NCBI GenBank assembly: GCA_013400115.1
Contig: VXBP01001912.1
Coordinates: 46,142-110,141 of the forward strand
Direction of reading: 5' to 3'
Length of the DNA: 64,000 bases
Source of the DNA: Rhinopomastus cyanomelas
Taxonomy: Eukaryota > Chordata > Aves > Bucerotiformes > Rhinopomastidae
Positions 21,939-33,844 of the stretch are shown one piece after another. Each line of letters starts with the position of its first letter. Position 1 is the first letter of the stretch. The notes below the pieces were generated by a model. It had not been told where the DNA came from and made no database searches. It saw nothing but the letters and a program-made list of their open reading frames with translations. The translations under genes and the position numbers were made by a program.

Positions 21939-22782
21939 TCTAATTAGAGCCTGCAGGGAGGAAATAAAAAAGGCAAAAACCCAGTCAGATCTCAGTCTAG
22001 TCACTGTAGTGAGGGACAACAGATAAATCAACAGCAAAATCGAGTCAGGATGAATCTCCAGCTCTTACTGCTTATGGAGGAAAACATCATTGACAAGCCA
22101 GAGGTACTTAATGCCGCCTTTGCATCAGTGTTTAATGATCAGTCCAGTTATCCTCAGGGTATTCAGCCTCCTGAGCTGGAAAGGAGGGATGGAGAGCAGG
22201 ATATGCTGTTTTATAACCCAAGAGGAAGAATTTCTGACCTGCTACACTCTCTGGATGCTTTCAAGTCTATGGGGCCAGACAAGAATCATCCCAGAGCACT
22301 GAGGGAGCTGGTAGAGTAGCTTACCAAGATGCTCTCCATCATTTATGAACACTCCTGACTATCAGGGGAGGTCCCAGATGACTGGAGGCTGATAATGTGG
22401 CACCACCTACAAGAAGGGGTGGAAGGACAATCTGGGCAGCTCCAGGCTTGCCAGTCTGAAATCATGGAGCTGACCTCACACAGCAAGTACAGGACAGCCA
22501 GGGGAACAAGACCAGCCAGCAGGGGGTTATGAAGGGCAGGTCTTGCTTGCCCAACCTCATATCTTTCTGCAACCAGGTGACCCACCTAGTGGGTGAGGGG
22601 AAGGCTATGGGTATTGTTTACCTGGAACTTTAGCAAAGCATCTGACATGGTCTCCCACAGCACCCTCCTGAAGAAGGTGGCAGCTCATGACTTAGATGGG
22701 TGGCTTAGCTGAGTGGGGTTGGGTTGACAGTTGGACTTGATGATCTTGGAGGTCTCTTCCAACCTTAATGATTTGATGACTG
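21939..22782 (+). mobile_element. CR1 RT region joined to a 3' end, right arm of a head-to-head pair
   Basis: Starts in the ORF2 linker (REEIKKAKTQSDLSLVTVV). An open stretch 22050-22319 includes the EVLNAAFASVFND block and KSMGPDKNHPRALRELVE. The next RT blocks (IYLDFSKAFD and SQHGF equivalents) are present in decayed form to about 22710. The sequence then jumps to a 3' UTR (GTTGGACTTGATGATCTTGG, GGTCTCTTCCAACCTTAATG) with a poor octamer. The whole second half of RT and the C-terminus are missing. Confidence 0.88.
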
Positions 22783-23240
22783 ATTCCTCAGCTTTTCTAA
22801 ACATCTACCTGCATATTCCCACATGATAATTAAAGCCACAAGAGCGAGGCACAGTTACAGCTGCTGCAAAATGTTGTTTCCAAGCTCTTATTTTCATTTT
22901 CTCACAAATTCCTGCATTTAGAGCCAAACCTTCCCAAGATTGTTTTATGCCTGAGGGAGAACTTTGTTTCTATTTTGTTGTTGTTCTTCTTTTTTTTAGA
23001 TCAAACGCTGTACAGCCAGGTTTTTAGAACAAGGAGACAAAAAGGGAAAGAATGTGGCTTTTTTAATAGCAAAAATAGTAGCAACTCCATTTGGGCTTCC
23101 TTTATAGCTGCAGCAGCAAAGAGATCAACTGCAAAAATGTTTGACAGGGTGGAACCTTTTAAAGAAGAAATTATGAGGTTCTGAAAGTCCTATTTAGTGA
23201 TGCAGGGAATGTTGTGCACGCACTTTCTCACACAGAAGCC
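22783..23240. other. unassigned DNA
   Basis: No repeat recognised apart from a short T-rich run near 22975-22997. Confidence 0.5.
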
Positions 23241-23867
23241 AGCACTGTGCCCAGGGGGCCAAGAAGTCCAATGACATTCTGGTCTGGATCAGGAAAAGTG
23301 TGGCCTTCAGGAGCAGGTAGGTGATCATTTGCCTCTGCTCAGCTTTGGTGAGGCCACACCTTGAGTCCTGTGTCTAGTGTTAGGCCCCTCACTACAACAG
23401 GGACATTGAAGGGCTGGAGAGGGGACAGAGGTGGCTACCATGCCAGTAAAGGATTTGGAACAAGTGTTGTCTGAAGAGTGGCTGACAGATCAAGGGCTGT
23501 CTCACCTGAAGAAGAGGAGATTGAGGGGAGACCTCCTTGATCTCAACAACTGCTTGAAAGGAAGTTGTGGAGACGCAGGGGTTGGTATGTTCTCCCTAGT
23601 GGCCAGTGACAGGACGAGGGAAAATGGCCTTAAGCTCCACCAGGGGAGGTTCAGGTTGGATGTCAGGAGGAATTTCTTTCCTGAAAGGGCTATCAGGCAC
23701 TGGAACAGCTACTCAGGGAGGGGGTTGATTCACCATCCCTGGAGGTGTTGAAGAGAAGGGTAGATGTTGCTTTGGGACAGGGTTTAGTAGTGCTGATGGG
23801 CTTAGGAAAAGTTTGGGCTCGATGTTCTTGAAGGTCTCTTCCAGCTGAAACTGTTCTATGATTCCCC
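23241..23867 (+). mobile_element. group D CR1 3' fragment
   Basis: Opens at the AQVAKKANDILVWIRKSVA equivalent, then the RPHLESCV and YNRDIEGLERGQR equivalents. The frame 23431-23751 reads GLSHLKKRRLRGDLLDLNNC, CGDAGVGMFSLVASDRTREN, then LKLHQGRFRLDVRRNFFPER and a decayed AIRHWNS. The 3' UTR reads GGGCTCGATGTTCTTGAAGG and CTCTTCCAGCTGAAACTG, followed by TTCTATGATTC. About 625 bp with several frame breaks. Confidence 0.92.
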
Positions 23868-25527
23868 CCTGCCTCAGCACTAACACCTCTAATGATATCA
23901 ATTCCCAGTAGTCCTCTCCAAGAGGGCTGCTGGCTACCTCAATCTTTGCCTTCTTTGATTTTGAAATGCTTCACTGTAGATACAGACAGCTTTAATGACT
24001 GAAGGCAGTGTTTTTTGTCACCTATCTGCATCCAAAACAAAGGAAGGAGAATGGGAACAAGTCCAAAACTGCCATCTGACAACATATATTCAAAATCTTC
24101 AACACTTTTAGGGTAGTATTATCCCAATGGGTTAGCTATTTGATTTTGACACTTTTTGGCTTATTCTGTGCATAGATGAAGAACGACCTTGTGACCGGTT
24201 ACGGTTCCTCATGCTCTTCTTAGGGAAAAAATAATAATCAGGCAATGGTTAATAAAAACAAGCAATAGGTTATTTTTCATCCACTTAGCTGCAGTATCTC
24301 TTCAGCCAAACTGCCTCACTAAGCAGCCACCACATTGCTGAGAACCCTCTAAAGATTTACAGCAATTTATTCTAAAAAAAAAAATCTGAAAAAATGAAAT
24401 CTAAATTTAAGAGCAAAGAGATTGGGGAAGTGTTGCCTGAAGCTTTAAAAGGGGGAAAAAGAGGCTTCTAAAAGCCTGGGTAGTAACGGCAGAGTCTCTG
24501 AGCATTGGCCGGTCACCAGTGGCATTTTCCATGTGCACACAGATTTTAATATTTTAATATTTCTACTGGTCTGTGAGGTGTTACTGATGCTGCCAAGTCT
24601 ACCATTCCTGAGGAAGTGGTCTCAGGGGTCAGCATCAGGATTCAGCAGCCAAACAGGGGAAGCTTCCAGCCTGCCAAGGTGAATTAGAAGCCCAGCAGCA
24701 CTGGGTTTATTACTCCCCTTGGAAAGGTGCACTTCTGCTAACAATATAACACTCAAGAACACCTTCCAATTCCTAGCCTGGAGATCCCTAGGCCATCTTA
24801 TTTCCTCACGCCTCCCTGAGCTGGCTACTCCCTTCTGCCAGCCATCCTGAAGCAAGCATGCCTGCTCCCCGAAATGTCTGAGGGCTGACATCTGCACCTG
24901 CGGTGCTTGCTCAGCCCTCCAGCCTCCACTGCACAAAAGCAGTGGCAGTGCTGAAACGAAAGATAAGAATGATTTAATTGCGTTTGATGCACTGTTGTGA
25001 TTTGGACTTCTTTCCACATCAGCAATTTTTGATTAGCATTGCTGTGAGGAACATTTTGTTAAAAAAAAGTACTTAATGGATTACTCAGGGGTTAACTCTG
25101 ATTTTAGAGCTGAGCTAAATGTTAAGTCACAAAGGATTAAAATATTCTCTACCAGAGTTCCTGTAAAATTCAGAAGGGTGAATAACGATGTCAGGTCACT
25201 CCTCTGTAGTTGGCAATTATGGGGCTGCATGGCAAACACCGTGACCTGTTTGTGTTCCCAGACACAAGGCTGCTGGCTGACTGACTAAGTAAGCTAAGCA
25301 AAGGGCCACACCAAGATGTTTGGGGTGACAGCACCTGCTGTGTGAGATGAGGCTGAAGAAACAGGACTTTCAGCCTAAGGGAGAGAAAAGAAAGCTTTGA
25401 AGGACCTACCAGCTGACTGCTGGTACTTAAGAAGCGGTTGTAATAAAGATATACCCAGGCTCTTCACTGAGGTCTGTACTCACAGAACAGCAGAGCAGTC
25501 ATAAAGTGGAATAAGGATGTCCAGTCA
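23868..25527. other. unassigned DNA, about 1.7 kb
   Basis: No CR1 or gene. A-rich runs occur near 24371. A minus-strand frame of 131 codons (24622-25017) overlaps another frame, has no motif and is probably chance. Confidence 0.5.
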
Positions 25528-26080
25528 GAATCACAGAATATTAGGGATTGGAAGGGACCTCGAAAGATCATCTAGTCCAGTGCCCCTGCCATAGCAGCAT
25601 CCAGTCGCACAGGAACATGGCCAGATGGGTTTTAAGTGTCTGTAGAGGAGACTCCACAACCTACCTGGGCAGGCCCTTCCAGTGCTCTGTCACTGGCAAG
25701 AAGTTCCTTCTCGTACTGATGTGGAACCTCCTCTGTTTCAGCTCACACCTGTTGTCCCTTGTCCTGTCATTGGATGCCACTGAGCAGAGCCTGGCTCCAT
25801 CATCCTGACACCCACCCTTTCCATATTAATAAACTTCATGGAGTCATGTTCAGCCTCCTTTTTTCAAAGATAAAGAGACCCAGGTTCCTTTAAGGAGGAC
25901 CTTTCCTCATCTGGGAGATGTTCCACTCCCTTCATTATCTTTGTGGCTCTGTCTTGAACTCTCTCAAGCAGTTCTATGTCCTTCTGGAACTGAGGGGCCT
26001 GGAACTGGACAAGATTCCAGACGGGATCTCACCAGGGCAGAGTCGAAGGAGAGGACAACCTCTTTTGATCTACTAACCAG
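25528..26080 (-). mobile_element. group A CR1 3' fragment, left arm of a head-to-head pair
   Basis: Tail side at 25528 (GAATCACAGAATATTAGGGA), then the 3' UTR GATTGGAAGGGACCTCGAAA. The minus-strand coding remnant includes the ATEHW/LPRQVV, GDRTRG and FHISTRRNF equivalents, LRLFIFEKRR with frame breaks, EHLPDEERSSLK and the LLERVQDRATKIMK equivalent, up to the LSSPSTLPW/VRSRLES block. About 550 bp. Confidence 0.92.
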
Positions 26081-26084
26081 ACAG

Positions 26085-26283
26085 GACACAAAGGAAAACA
26101 CTTCCACTATGAAGACAGTCAATCTTTGGAGCAGATTACTTCAAAAGGTTATGCTGGTCCCAACCCTAGAGGTTTCCAGTGCCTAACTGGATAAAGCCCT
26201 GAGAGCCAGACCTGGATTCAGTATTGATTCTGCTTGGAGCTACAGGCAGGACTTCCCTAGGACCCTTCCCTTCCAAACAATAT
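26085..26283 (+). mobile_element. old degraded CR1 3' fragment
   Basis: Weak but colinear match to a CR1 3' end: TTCCACTATGAAGACAGTCA, TTTGGAGCAGATTACTTCAA, GGTTTCCAGTGCCTAACTGG, ATAAAGCCCTGAGAGCCAGA, a decayed TTGGACTAGATGA equivalent and ACCCTTCCCTTCCAAACAAT. There are no clear octamers. It directly follows a younger minus-strand CR1. Confidence 0.6.
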
Positions 26284-27487
26284 GCTTCTGCCTTCTCCTA
26301 GACACTGGGCACTACTGTTGTGGCCACTGCATCTGATGCATATATACAGCGGTGAGTTACTCTGATGGAGCACTGGGACTGGGGGAAGACAGGGAAGTGC
26401 CCCCCTCTCTTTCATGTGCTGTGTGCTGCGGGGTCCAAGACCCATTGTGCTCAAGCCCTAGTGCTCCCACTGATGTACTGGGTGAATCTGAATTGGTTTG
26501 GTCCTCAGATTCTGTTCTGTGAAGCAGGAACAGCCACAGAAAGAGGCAGAAAGCTTTCAGGTTTTTTTTTAAACCAGAGCCTGACAGCAGAAAGCTGCTT
26601 TGTCCTCCTTTCCATTTACACAGTCTGTTCTAGCCAGCACGCTCTTAGCGATGTGGTGTCCTGTGGGATGAGCTGCTGGGGTTCACAGATACCACAGCTT
26701 CCCCGAGTATTTGCTGATGTGTTTATTGCTGTTTGGAACCACAGGCCACTTAGAAATGCTGTTACTGTACAAGGAATTGCTTATGCAGTGATCTAGTTCT
26801 GAGCAAGTTGCTTCTCCAGCCATAACAATTCCACATTGAAATGTCTAAAGATGGGCACAAATCATCCCTGTGGTTACTAAGTAGACACCTGCAACACCAC
26901 ATCGGCCCAGCCTGGGGAGCTGGGAAGCCAGAGACTTCATCTCACCTCACTCATTCCTCTCATTTCAGGGAGGAAGGGGAAACATCGGCATCTTCTCTGT
27001 TTAAATTATGAAAGTTATTTGCAGCACGACTGCTCTCTACTGCACTGAGCAGCGGAGGTGGCAGTGCTCAGGGCCTAGGGACTGAGCTCCCTTGCCCTCC
27101 ACTGCATGGGACTGGGATGTTTTGTCATCCTGGACTCCTTATGCATCCAAAATGTCATTTCTCTACATAGCAACACACAACTCTCTGCTGTGAAATTAGT
27201 GTAAGTCCCAGTGCTGCGGGGTCAGTCCTGAGAACCTCAAAAATTGCCCTCAATGGGGCTCTTCCCCTCACCAAGTTCATGCTCCTTTTATTTGCCCATG
27301 GAGATATCAGCCAGCCAGACCAGCACAATGGTGATGATAAACACACCGGGCTCTTCTGCTCAAACCCACACACTGAGGATGGGGTGATGCAAAGGCAGCT
27401 CCCAGCACCAGCTCTGATTCAAGCCCCTGCATTTGTTGCTGCAACGGTCTCCCTGCCAGGGACTGTTCCTTGGCAGGCAGCCCTTTG
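26284..27487. other. unassigned DNA, about 1.2 kb
   Basis: No repeat recognised. A plus-strand frame of 143 codons (26365-26796) shows no domain, and no splice context supports it as an exon. Confidence 0.5.
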
Positions 27488-29030
27488 TGCAAAGGGGGTC
27501 CATGAGAGCTGGGTATACTTCAGGAATGTACTCTTGAAAGCACAAAACCAGGCCGTCCCTGTGTGTCATAAGATGAGTTGTAGGGGAAAAAGACCAGCCT
27601 GGATGAGCAGGGAAATTTTAAAGAACTGAGTGAGAAAAAGAGGATGTATCACCTTTGGGAAAAGGGTCAGATCAATCAAGTCATGTATCATGGAATTGTT
27701 AGGTTGTGTAGGAGGAAAGTTAGAGAGGCAAAGGCCCAACTTGGACTCAGTCTGACCACTTCTGTTAAGGACAATAGGAAGAACTTTTACAAGTACATCA
27801 ATGGAAAAAAGAGGGGTAGTAATAATCTCCACTCCTTACTGGATATGGAGGGAAATTTAATAACTAGAGATGAGGATAAGGCAGAGGTACTTAATGCCTC
27901 CTTTGCCTCTGTCTTCAACAACAGAGTAGACTGTCTTCAGGATGACTAGTTATCTAAACTGGCAGACAGGGACAGGGTGCAGTGTAGTTCCCCTGTTATN
28001 NNNNNNNNNNNNNNNNNNNNNNNNNNNNNNNNNNNNNNNNNNNNNNNNNNNNNNNNNNNNNNNNNNNNNNNNNNNNNNNNNNNNNNNNNNNNNNNNNNNN
28101 NNNNNNNNNNNNNNNNNNNNNNNNNNNNNNNNNNNNNNNNNNNNNNNNNNNNNNNNNNNNNNNNNNNNNNNNNNNNNNNNNNNNNNNNNNNNNNNNNNNN
28201 NNNNNNNNNNNNNNNNNNNNNNNNNNNNNNNNNNNNNNNNNNNNNNNNNNNNNNNNNNNNNNNNNNNNNNNNNNNNNNNNNNNNNNNNNNNNNNNNNNNN
28301 NNNNNNNNNNNNNNNNNNNNNNNNNNNNNNNNNNNNNNNNNNNNNNNNNNNNNNNNNNNNNNNNNNNNNNNNNNNNNNNNNNNNNNNNNNNNNNNNNNNN
28401 NNNNNNNNNNNNNNNNNNNNNNNNNNNNNNNNNNNNNNNNNNNNNNNNNNNNNNNNNNNNNNNNNNNNNNNNNNNNNNNNNNNNNNNNNNNNNNNNNNNN
28501 NNNNNNNNNNNNNNNNNNNNNNNNNNNNNNNNNNNNNNNNNNNNNNNNNNNNNNNNNNNNNNNNNNNNNNNNNNNNNNNNNNNNNNNNNNNNNNNNNNNN
28601 NNNNNNAAGCCCTACAAGGAGAGGCTGAGGGAGCTGGGTTTGTTTAGTCTGGAAAAGAGGAGGCTCAGGGGTGATCTTATCGCTGTCTGTAACTATCTGA
28701 AAAGTGGTTGTAGTCAGACAGGGGTTGGTCTTTTCTCCCTGGCCACTGGAGACAGGACAAGAGGTCATAGTCTTAAGCTCCATCAGGGCAGGTTTAGATT
28801 TGACATTAGGAAAAGATTTTTCACTGAAAGAGTGATCCAGTCTTGGAATGGGATGCTCACAGAGCTGGTTGAGTCACCGTCCCTGGAAGTATTCAAGGTT
28901 AGGTTGCATGAGGTGCTGAGTGGCATGATCTAGATGTTAGATGTTAGGCTTACTTGGTTTATTTGGATTTAGATTGGACTGGATGATCTTTAAGGTCTTT
29001 TCCAACCTTATCATTACTGTGATACTGTGG
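27488..29030 (+). mobile_element. group D CR1 with long 5' extent, spanning an assembly gap
   Basis: The left part (27488-27999) holds ORF2 linker to RT start: the ESWVYFRNVLLKAQNQAVPV block, KMSCRGKRPAWMSREILK, VREAKAQLGLSLTTSVKDNR, KNFYKYINGKKRGSNNLHSL, and DKAEVLNASFASVFNN. After 607 Ns the right part (28607-29030) reads YKERLRELGLFSLEKRRLRG, then TGDRTRGHSLKLHQGRFRFD, RVIQSWNGM and VESPSLEVFKVRL. It ends with a 3' UTR (GGACTGGATGATCTTTAAGG) and a degenerate octamer. The two halves plausibly belong to one element of 1.5 kb or more, one of the least 5'-truncated copies here. Confidence 0.85.
28000..28606. other. assembly gap (607 N)
   Basis: A run of N lies wholly inside a plus-strand CR1. 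By comparison with ORF2 order, sequence from RT block 1 to just before LRELGLFSLEKRR is missing. That is about 1.2 kb in a complete element, so the gap size is either an estimate or the element carries a deletion. Confidence 0.98.
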
Positions 29031-29265
29031 TACAGGAGCTGGTTAGGATTCGTTCACTGCAAAGGTTCAGGCTAGATGAGGACCATGACATGGTTTGATG
29101 TAACCTCCCACATATCAAAATTACACTTGGACCTGGGCTGCGTTAAGGGAACCTGCTAAAAAAGGCTCTAGTGGCATAGAAACCTCTGCCTGGAGCCCGG
29201 GCAGCACCAGGAGCTGCACTGCTGTCTGCCTGGGACAAAGAGCTATCTGCAGTACTTGAAGATGC
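29031..29265. other. short spacer between CR1 copies
   Basis: Nothing recognised; lies between two plus-strand CR1 copies of different groups. Confidence 0.5.
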
Positions 29266-29786
29266 CCGGCCCTGGTGAGATCTCACCTGGAGTCCTGCAT
29301 CCAGCTCTGGAGTCCTCAGCACAAGAAGGATAAGGACCTGATGGAGTGGCTCCAAAGGAGGCCATGAAAATGCTCAGAAGGCTGGAGCTCCTCTGCTCTG
29401 GGGACGGGCTGAAGGAGTTGGGCTTGTTCAGCCTGAAGAAAAGAGCAGGCTCTTGAGGGGGACCTGATAGCAACATTCAAGTATCTGAAAGGAGGCTGTC
29501 AGAAGGCTGGAGAAAGACTGTTCACAGGGGCAGGGAACAACAGGTCCCAGTTTGAAGCTGGAAAAGGGCAGACTGAGGCTGGACATGAGGAAAAAGTTCT
29601 TGAATCAGGGTGATGGATCCCTGGAACAGGCTGCCTAGAGAGGTAGTGAAGGCCCCATCTCTGGAGCCAGGCTGGATGGGGCTCTGGAAAATCTGGTCTG
29701 GTGAGTGATGGCTGTGCTTGCTGTAAGGGGGTTGGACTATATGACCTTTGGAGGTCCCTTCCAACCCTGTGGTTCTGTAATTCTGC
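29266..29786 (+). mobile_element. old CR1 3' fragment
   Basis: Landmarks on the plus strand are GGTGAGATCTCACCTGGAGT (the LRPHLE block), GGATAAGGACCTGATGGAGT, TTGTTCAGCCTGAAGAAAAG, AACATTCAAGTATCTGAAAG, GACTGAGGCTGGACATGAGG and CTGGAACAGGCTGCCTAGAG. The 3' UTR reads TTGGACTATATGACCTTTGG and CCCTTCCAACCCTGTGGTTCT. Coding frame is broken in several places. About 520 bp. Confidence 0.9.
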
Positions 29787-31172
29787 AAGGGAGGGTAGAA
29801 CAGCAGTCTTTCCTTTCCCTCTGCAACACAGAGAAGCAGAGAAGCACCACAGCCTTGTGCTCATCCTGAGCCTGCAGAGCTGGATGCCTCACACTATCCA
29901 CACTAAAGGACACATCACTAAAACCAGCTCTATGGATTTTTTTATCTTGGAAAAAAAAAACCAAAAGAAAATGATCTCCTTTTGCAGCCTCTGTCTGTGC
30001 AATTGTTTCGATTAGAACAAATGTTTACAGCCCAGCTATATTCACTTGACTCAGGGTTTTAGTATGGATAGGCTTGACAGACCCCCTAACTATTGACTCT
30101 CACATTAAAAAAAGAACAGATTGAGATTTCCAGCAGAATAATTACACACATGTACGATCCGTGATTAATAAGCTTCTTTAAGGAGAGCTGAAACCACTGA
30201 ACCAGAGCACGCAGCTTTCCTATCAAGGGCAGCAATCACAGCACCAGGAATTTGCAGCCTTGCATAAAAACAAAGGGCCCAGATCTCCAACCCCTCTTTA
30301 TAATCTGTGTGAGCCATCAGTTTCTCTGAGGTGGCATGGGGAGTATGGTGGGGGGAATTTATCCTGAACAGTTCTATATTACTTTTACCCTTATATCACC
30401 TCTGCATTATAAGGCTGCCAGTTGGTCCAATGGCTCCCATACAAATAAGCCTGGCTCATGCAAAATAGTGATTCACCTCTGCACATCTCCTCTCCCAACC
30501 TCCAAAAGCACCCAAAATGTAAATGTGAAGCTTAAAGCTGGGTTTTATTGGTTATTTGCACACCGGGCTCCTCAATGGGTCAATAGCAAAGGACAGAGGG
30601 CATGGGAGTGGGGAGCCTGTCCCTGTGTAGCAAAACCATCACACGCTTCTGCCATTTTCCATTCAAGATGGACAGGAAGGTAAATGCAGAACTAGGGCAA
30701 GAAAGGTCACTATCAAGTTGTTTCAAACTCAGCTGAAACTCTGGTCTGCCAGATGTCTTATGAGCAAGTTGTACTTTTTCATGACACTTCATCTCAATTT
30801 CTGAACCAAAGAGGTTCAGCTAGGCTTCTGCCTCCGCCTGAACCTTGGAACCTTTTGAAGTTAACCATCACTGTCATTTTCACCGCATACTGCTGATTTC
30901 TCTCATACTGACTGAGCTCCTGCAGAACTACCCAGCCCTTGCAACCAAGAAGAAAATGATAGGAAGTGGACTCAGAAATAACAGCAAAAGTAATGTTTTC
31001 ACAAATTACACGCTAGCACATGGAGAAAAGCAACCAGTAACTCCAGGGAAACCCTAGTGCAGGAGATCTGTTAAGTACAACTATGGAAACCATTAAAACC
31101 CAGCAATGTCAGTGCTAACTCAACAGAGACATTCACTTGTCAGTTGTACCTCTGCTTACGCTGAGCTATCGT
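29787..31172. other. unassigned DNA, about 1.4 kb
   Basis: No CR1. The part 30000-30180 is AT-rich and unique-looking. A plus-strand frame of 115 codons (30336-30683) has no motif. Confidence 0.5.
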
Positions 31173-31735
31173 GATCATAGGATCCTAGAACAGCCCAGGT
31201 TGAAAGGACCCACCAAAAGTCATCCAGTCCAACCCCTCTGCACGGAACAGGGACATTCTCCCAGATCAGGTTGCCCAAAGCCTTGTCCAGACTCACCTTG
31301 AATAGCTCCAGGGATGGAGCCTCAACTCCCTCCCTGGGCAACCCATTCCAGTGCTCAACCCCCTTCCTCCTGCTCGAGAATTTCTTCCTACCAGCCCATT
31401 TCAGTCTTCCCTTCTCTCACATGAAGCTATTGCCTGTCATCCTATCACTCCAGGCCTTCATAAACAGTGCCTCTGGAGCCTTCTTGTAGCCTCCTTCAGG
31501 GACTGGAAGGTCGCTATAAGGTCCCCCAGGAACCTCCTTTTCTACAGGCTGAACAGCCTCAGCTTCCTCAGCCTGTCCTTGTAGCAGAGGGGGTCTAAAC
31601 CCCTGATCATTTTTGTGGCCTTTTCTGGACCCACTCCATGAGGTCCATGTCCTTCCTGTACTGAGAGCTCCAGAGCTGGACACAGGTGAGGTCTCACCAG
31701 GGCAGAGCAAAGGCAGAATCACCTCTCTTGATCAG
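31173..31735 (-). mobile_element. group C CR1 3' fragment
   Basis: Tail side at 31173 (GATCATAGGATCCTAGAACA), then GATCAGGTTGCCCAAAGCCT, GGGCAACCCATTCCAGTGCT, CTTCTCTCACATGAAGCTAT, ATCACTCCAGGCCTTCATAA, CTACAGGCTGAACAGCCTCA and GGTGAGGTCTCACCAGGGCA. It is uninterrupted and serves as the reference for the nested group C copy at 6079-6633. About 560 bp. Confidence 0.93.
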
Positions 31736-33084
31736 CCATTTAGTCTGAGATAACAGAAAGAAGAGCTGGAAACAAAAAGCTGTGGGTCCCGAGGTCAGGA
31801 AAAGTTATCCTATTTCTGGACCTGTGGACTACTGCCTCAGGAAGGTCACCCCACATTTTGCTGTCCTACCTGTACACAAGGGAGTCAGAGGTCCTCTTCT
31901 TCTTCACAGATGATGGTGAACATTTCTTCACTCACCAATATTTGTGAAACACCCAAGATGTTCTTACACTGAAGATGGTGTTTCTGTGAACGGCTGCTAG
32001 AATCCCTTTGGAGAAATGTGAGGGAGGGTTGGTTTTTGATGCTTGGAACTTGTGAAGCCCCATTTTACCCCTGCAAATCTGTGACCATGGGATGAGTTGG
32101 ATCACTACCTTTTTCTTTGTGACGGCAAGTGGCAGAGCAGACTGAGAGGCCACAGGTGAAGTCTTCGATACTGAAAACCCATTAGGAAGTGAAGGACTGT
32201 TACCTGCAACCTGAAGACATGACAGTGCCTTCTTCTGGGGCCAGAAACACTATGGCTATCTGTTATTAGTGATGGTGTACTGATGCCATGGTAACTGAAA
32301 CAGATTGGTCCCTCCAGGAACCACCCAGCAGTGGTGCTTTTACAGTGAGGAAGGGCAAGTGGGGAAATGGGAAAAACACATGTAATAGAGATAAATATGG
32401 GTAAAAGTACAGCTGAAAAGCAGGACTTCATTGTGTTCAGCATCACAACAAACACAGCAGTGCTACCAGTGACAGATCAGCATCACCTCCTTACCTGCGG
32501 ACAAGCAGAGGTTTTCCCTCCAGGAGAGCCTTCGACTCCCAGGCTGGCAAGTTTGCCAACCACAGCTCAATCAGGCGATCCCCACTGTGGGGATGTGGCA
32601 CCAGTCTTGGTGTCTCCCTAGGTTCTCCAGCTTTTCCATGCTCAGCTGTAGCAGAACATAAGGGTGAGAATGGACACAGAGAATGAGGGCTGTGATCAAA
32701 ATAGACATATCTGGGAGACGAGAGGCAGGTTTGCTTCTGACTCCTCTGGGGTCAGAGTAAGGATGCACAGCGTTGTGTTGGTACTGGGGTTCTGGTTTGG
32801 CTTGTTGTTGCTTTGCTGGATTCCCCAGATTGGTCCTCTGCAATTACTACTTTGTAAGAAAAGTGTTTCCTTCAGCTCTCTGCCAGGATCTACTTAAAAC
32901 CTATGGACACATAAGGAGCAGTGGTCAGAGCACCACAATAAGCCCACTTGGCTCTTTCTTCCGAGGAGCACCGGCACTGCTCTGTATCACAGAAGCATCC
33001 ACAGTGCACTGGATGCTGCAAAGTGAGAAGCACAGCTCTGGCCCCAAGTGAGAAAGGTCTGGGACAGTCAGTGAAGAATCTCAG
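31736..33084. other. unassigned DNA, about 1.35 kb
   Basis: No CR1 or gene recognised. A 116-codon minus-strand frame (32105-32455) has hydrophobic stretches but no family match, and no supporting splice or promoter context. Confidence 0.5.
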
Positions 33085-33117
33085 GACAGGCTGGAGAACT
33101 GGGCAGAGAAAAATCTA

Positions 33118-33810
33118 ATGAGCTATAACAAGTGCAGAGTCTTGCATCTGGGCAAGAACAACCCCAGGTACCAGTATAGGCTGGGGACTGACCTGTTGGA
33201 ATGTAGTGTAGGGGAAAGGGACTTGGGGGTCCTGGTGGACAACAAGATGACTATGAGCCAGCAATGTGCTCTTGTGGCCAAGAGGGCCAACAGCATCCTG
33301 GGGTGGATTAGAAGAGGGGTGGTTAGCAGATCAAGAGAGGTTCTTCTCCCCCTCTACTCTGCCCTGGTGAGACCACACCTGGAGTATTGTGTCCAGTTCT
33401 GGGCTCCTCAGTACAAGAGGGATGTGGAGCTGCTGGAGAGAGTTCAGCGTAGGGCAACAAAGATGATAAGAGAGGTGGAGCACCTCCCTTATGAGGAGAG
33501 GTTGAGAGAGCTGGGTCTCTTTAGCTTGGAGAAGAGGAGACTGAGGGGGGACCTCATTAATGTCTACAAATATTTGAGGGGTGGGTGTCAGGACGATGGC
33601 ACTGGGCTGTTCTCGGTGTCATGTAGTGATAGGACAAGGGACAACGGTTGTAAGCTGGAACATAGGAGGTTCCACATCAACCTGAGAAGGAACTTCTTCA
33701 CGGTGAGGGTGACGGAACACTGGAACAGGCTGCCCAGGGAGGTTGTGGAGTCTCCTTCTCTGGAAATGTTCAAGACCCGACTGGACGGGTTCCTGTGTGA
33801 CTTGGTTTAG
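33118..33810 (+). pseudogene. CR1 ORF2 C-terminal remnant, 230 open codons
   Basis: This is the C-terminal part of the CR1 endonuclease/reverse transcriptase polyprotein. In order it shows CRVLHLGKNN (residues 6-15), GERDLGVLVDNKMTMSQQCA (about 32-51), AKRANSILGWIRRGV, LPLYSALVRPHLEYCVQFWA, LLERVQRRATKM, LRELGLFSLEKRRLRGDLIN, RFHINLRRNFFTVRVTEHWN and ESPSLEMFKTRLDGFLCDLV. The polymerase active site and the endonuclease lie upstream and are lost. The first ATG is an internal methionine, not a true start. No promoter or host context suggests expression as a protein. Confidence 0.9.
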
Positions 33811-33844
33811 GTGATCCTGCTGTTGCAGGCGGATTGGACTAGAT

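Noticed and set aside
27942..28933. Open frames of 228-318 codons crossing 28000-28606
   Set aside because: They consist mostly of unknown residues from the N run. Only the short CR1-coding ends are real.
33118..33810. 230-codon frame as a domesticated host gene
   Set aside because: It is the C-terminal end of CR1 ORF2 within an ordinary 5'-truncated insertion. The first ATG is internal and there is no promoter or splice context.
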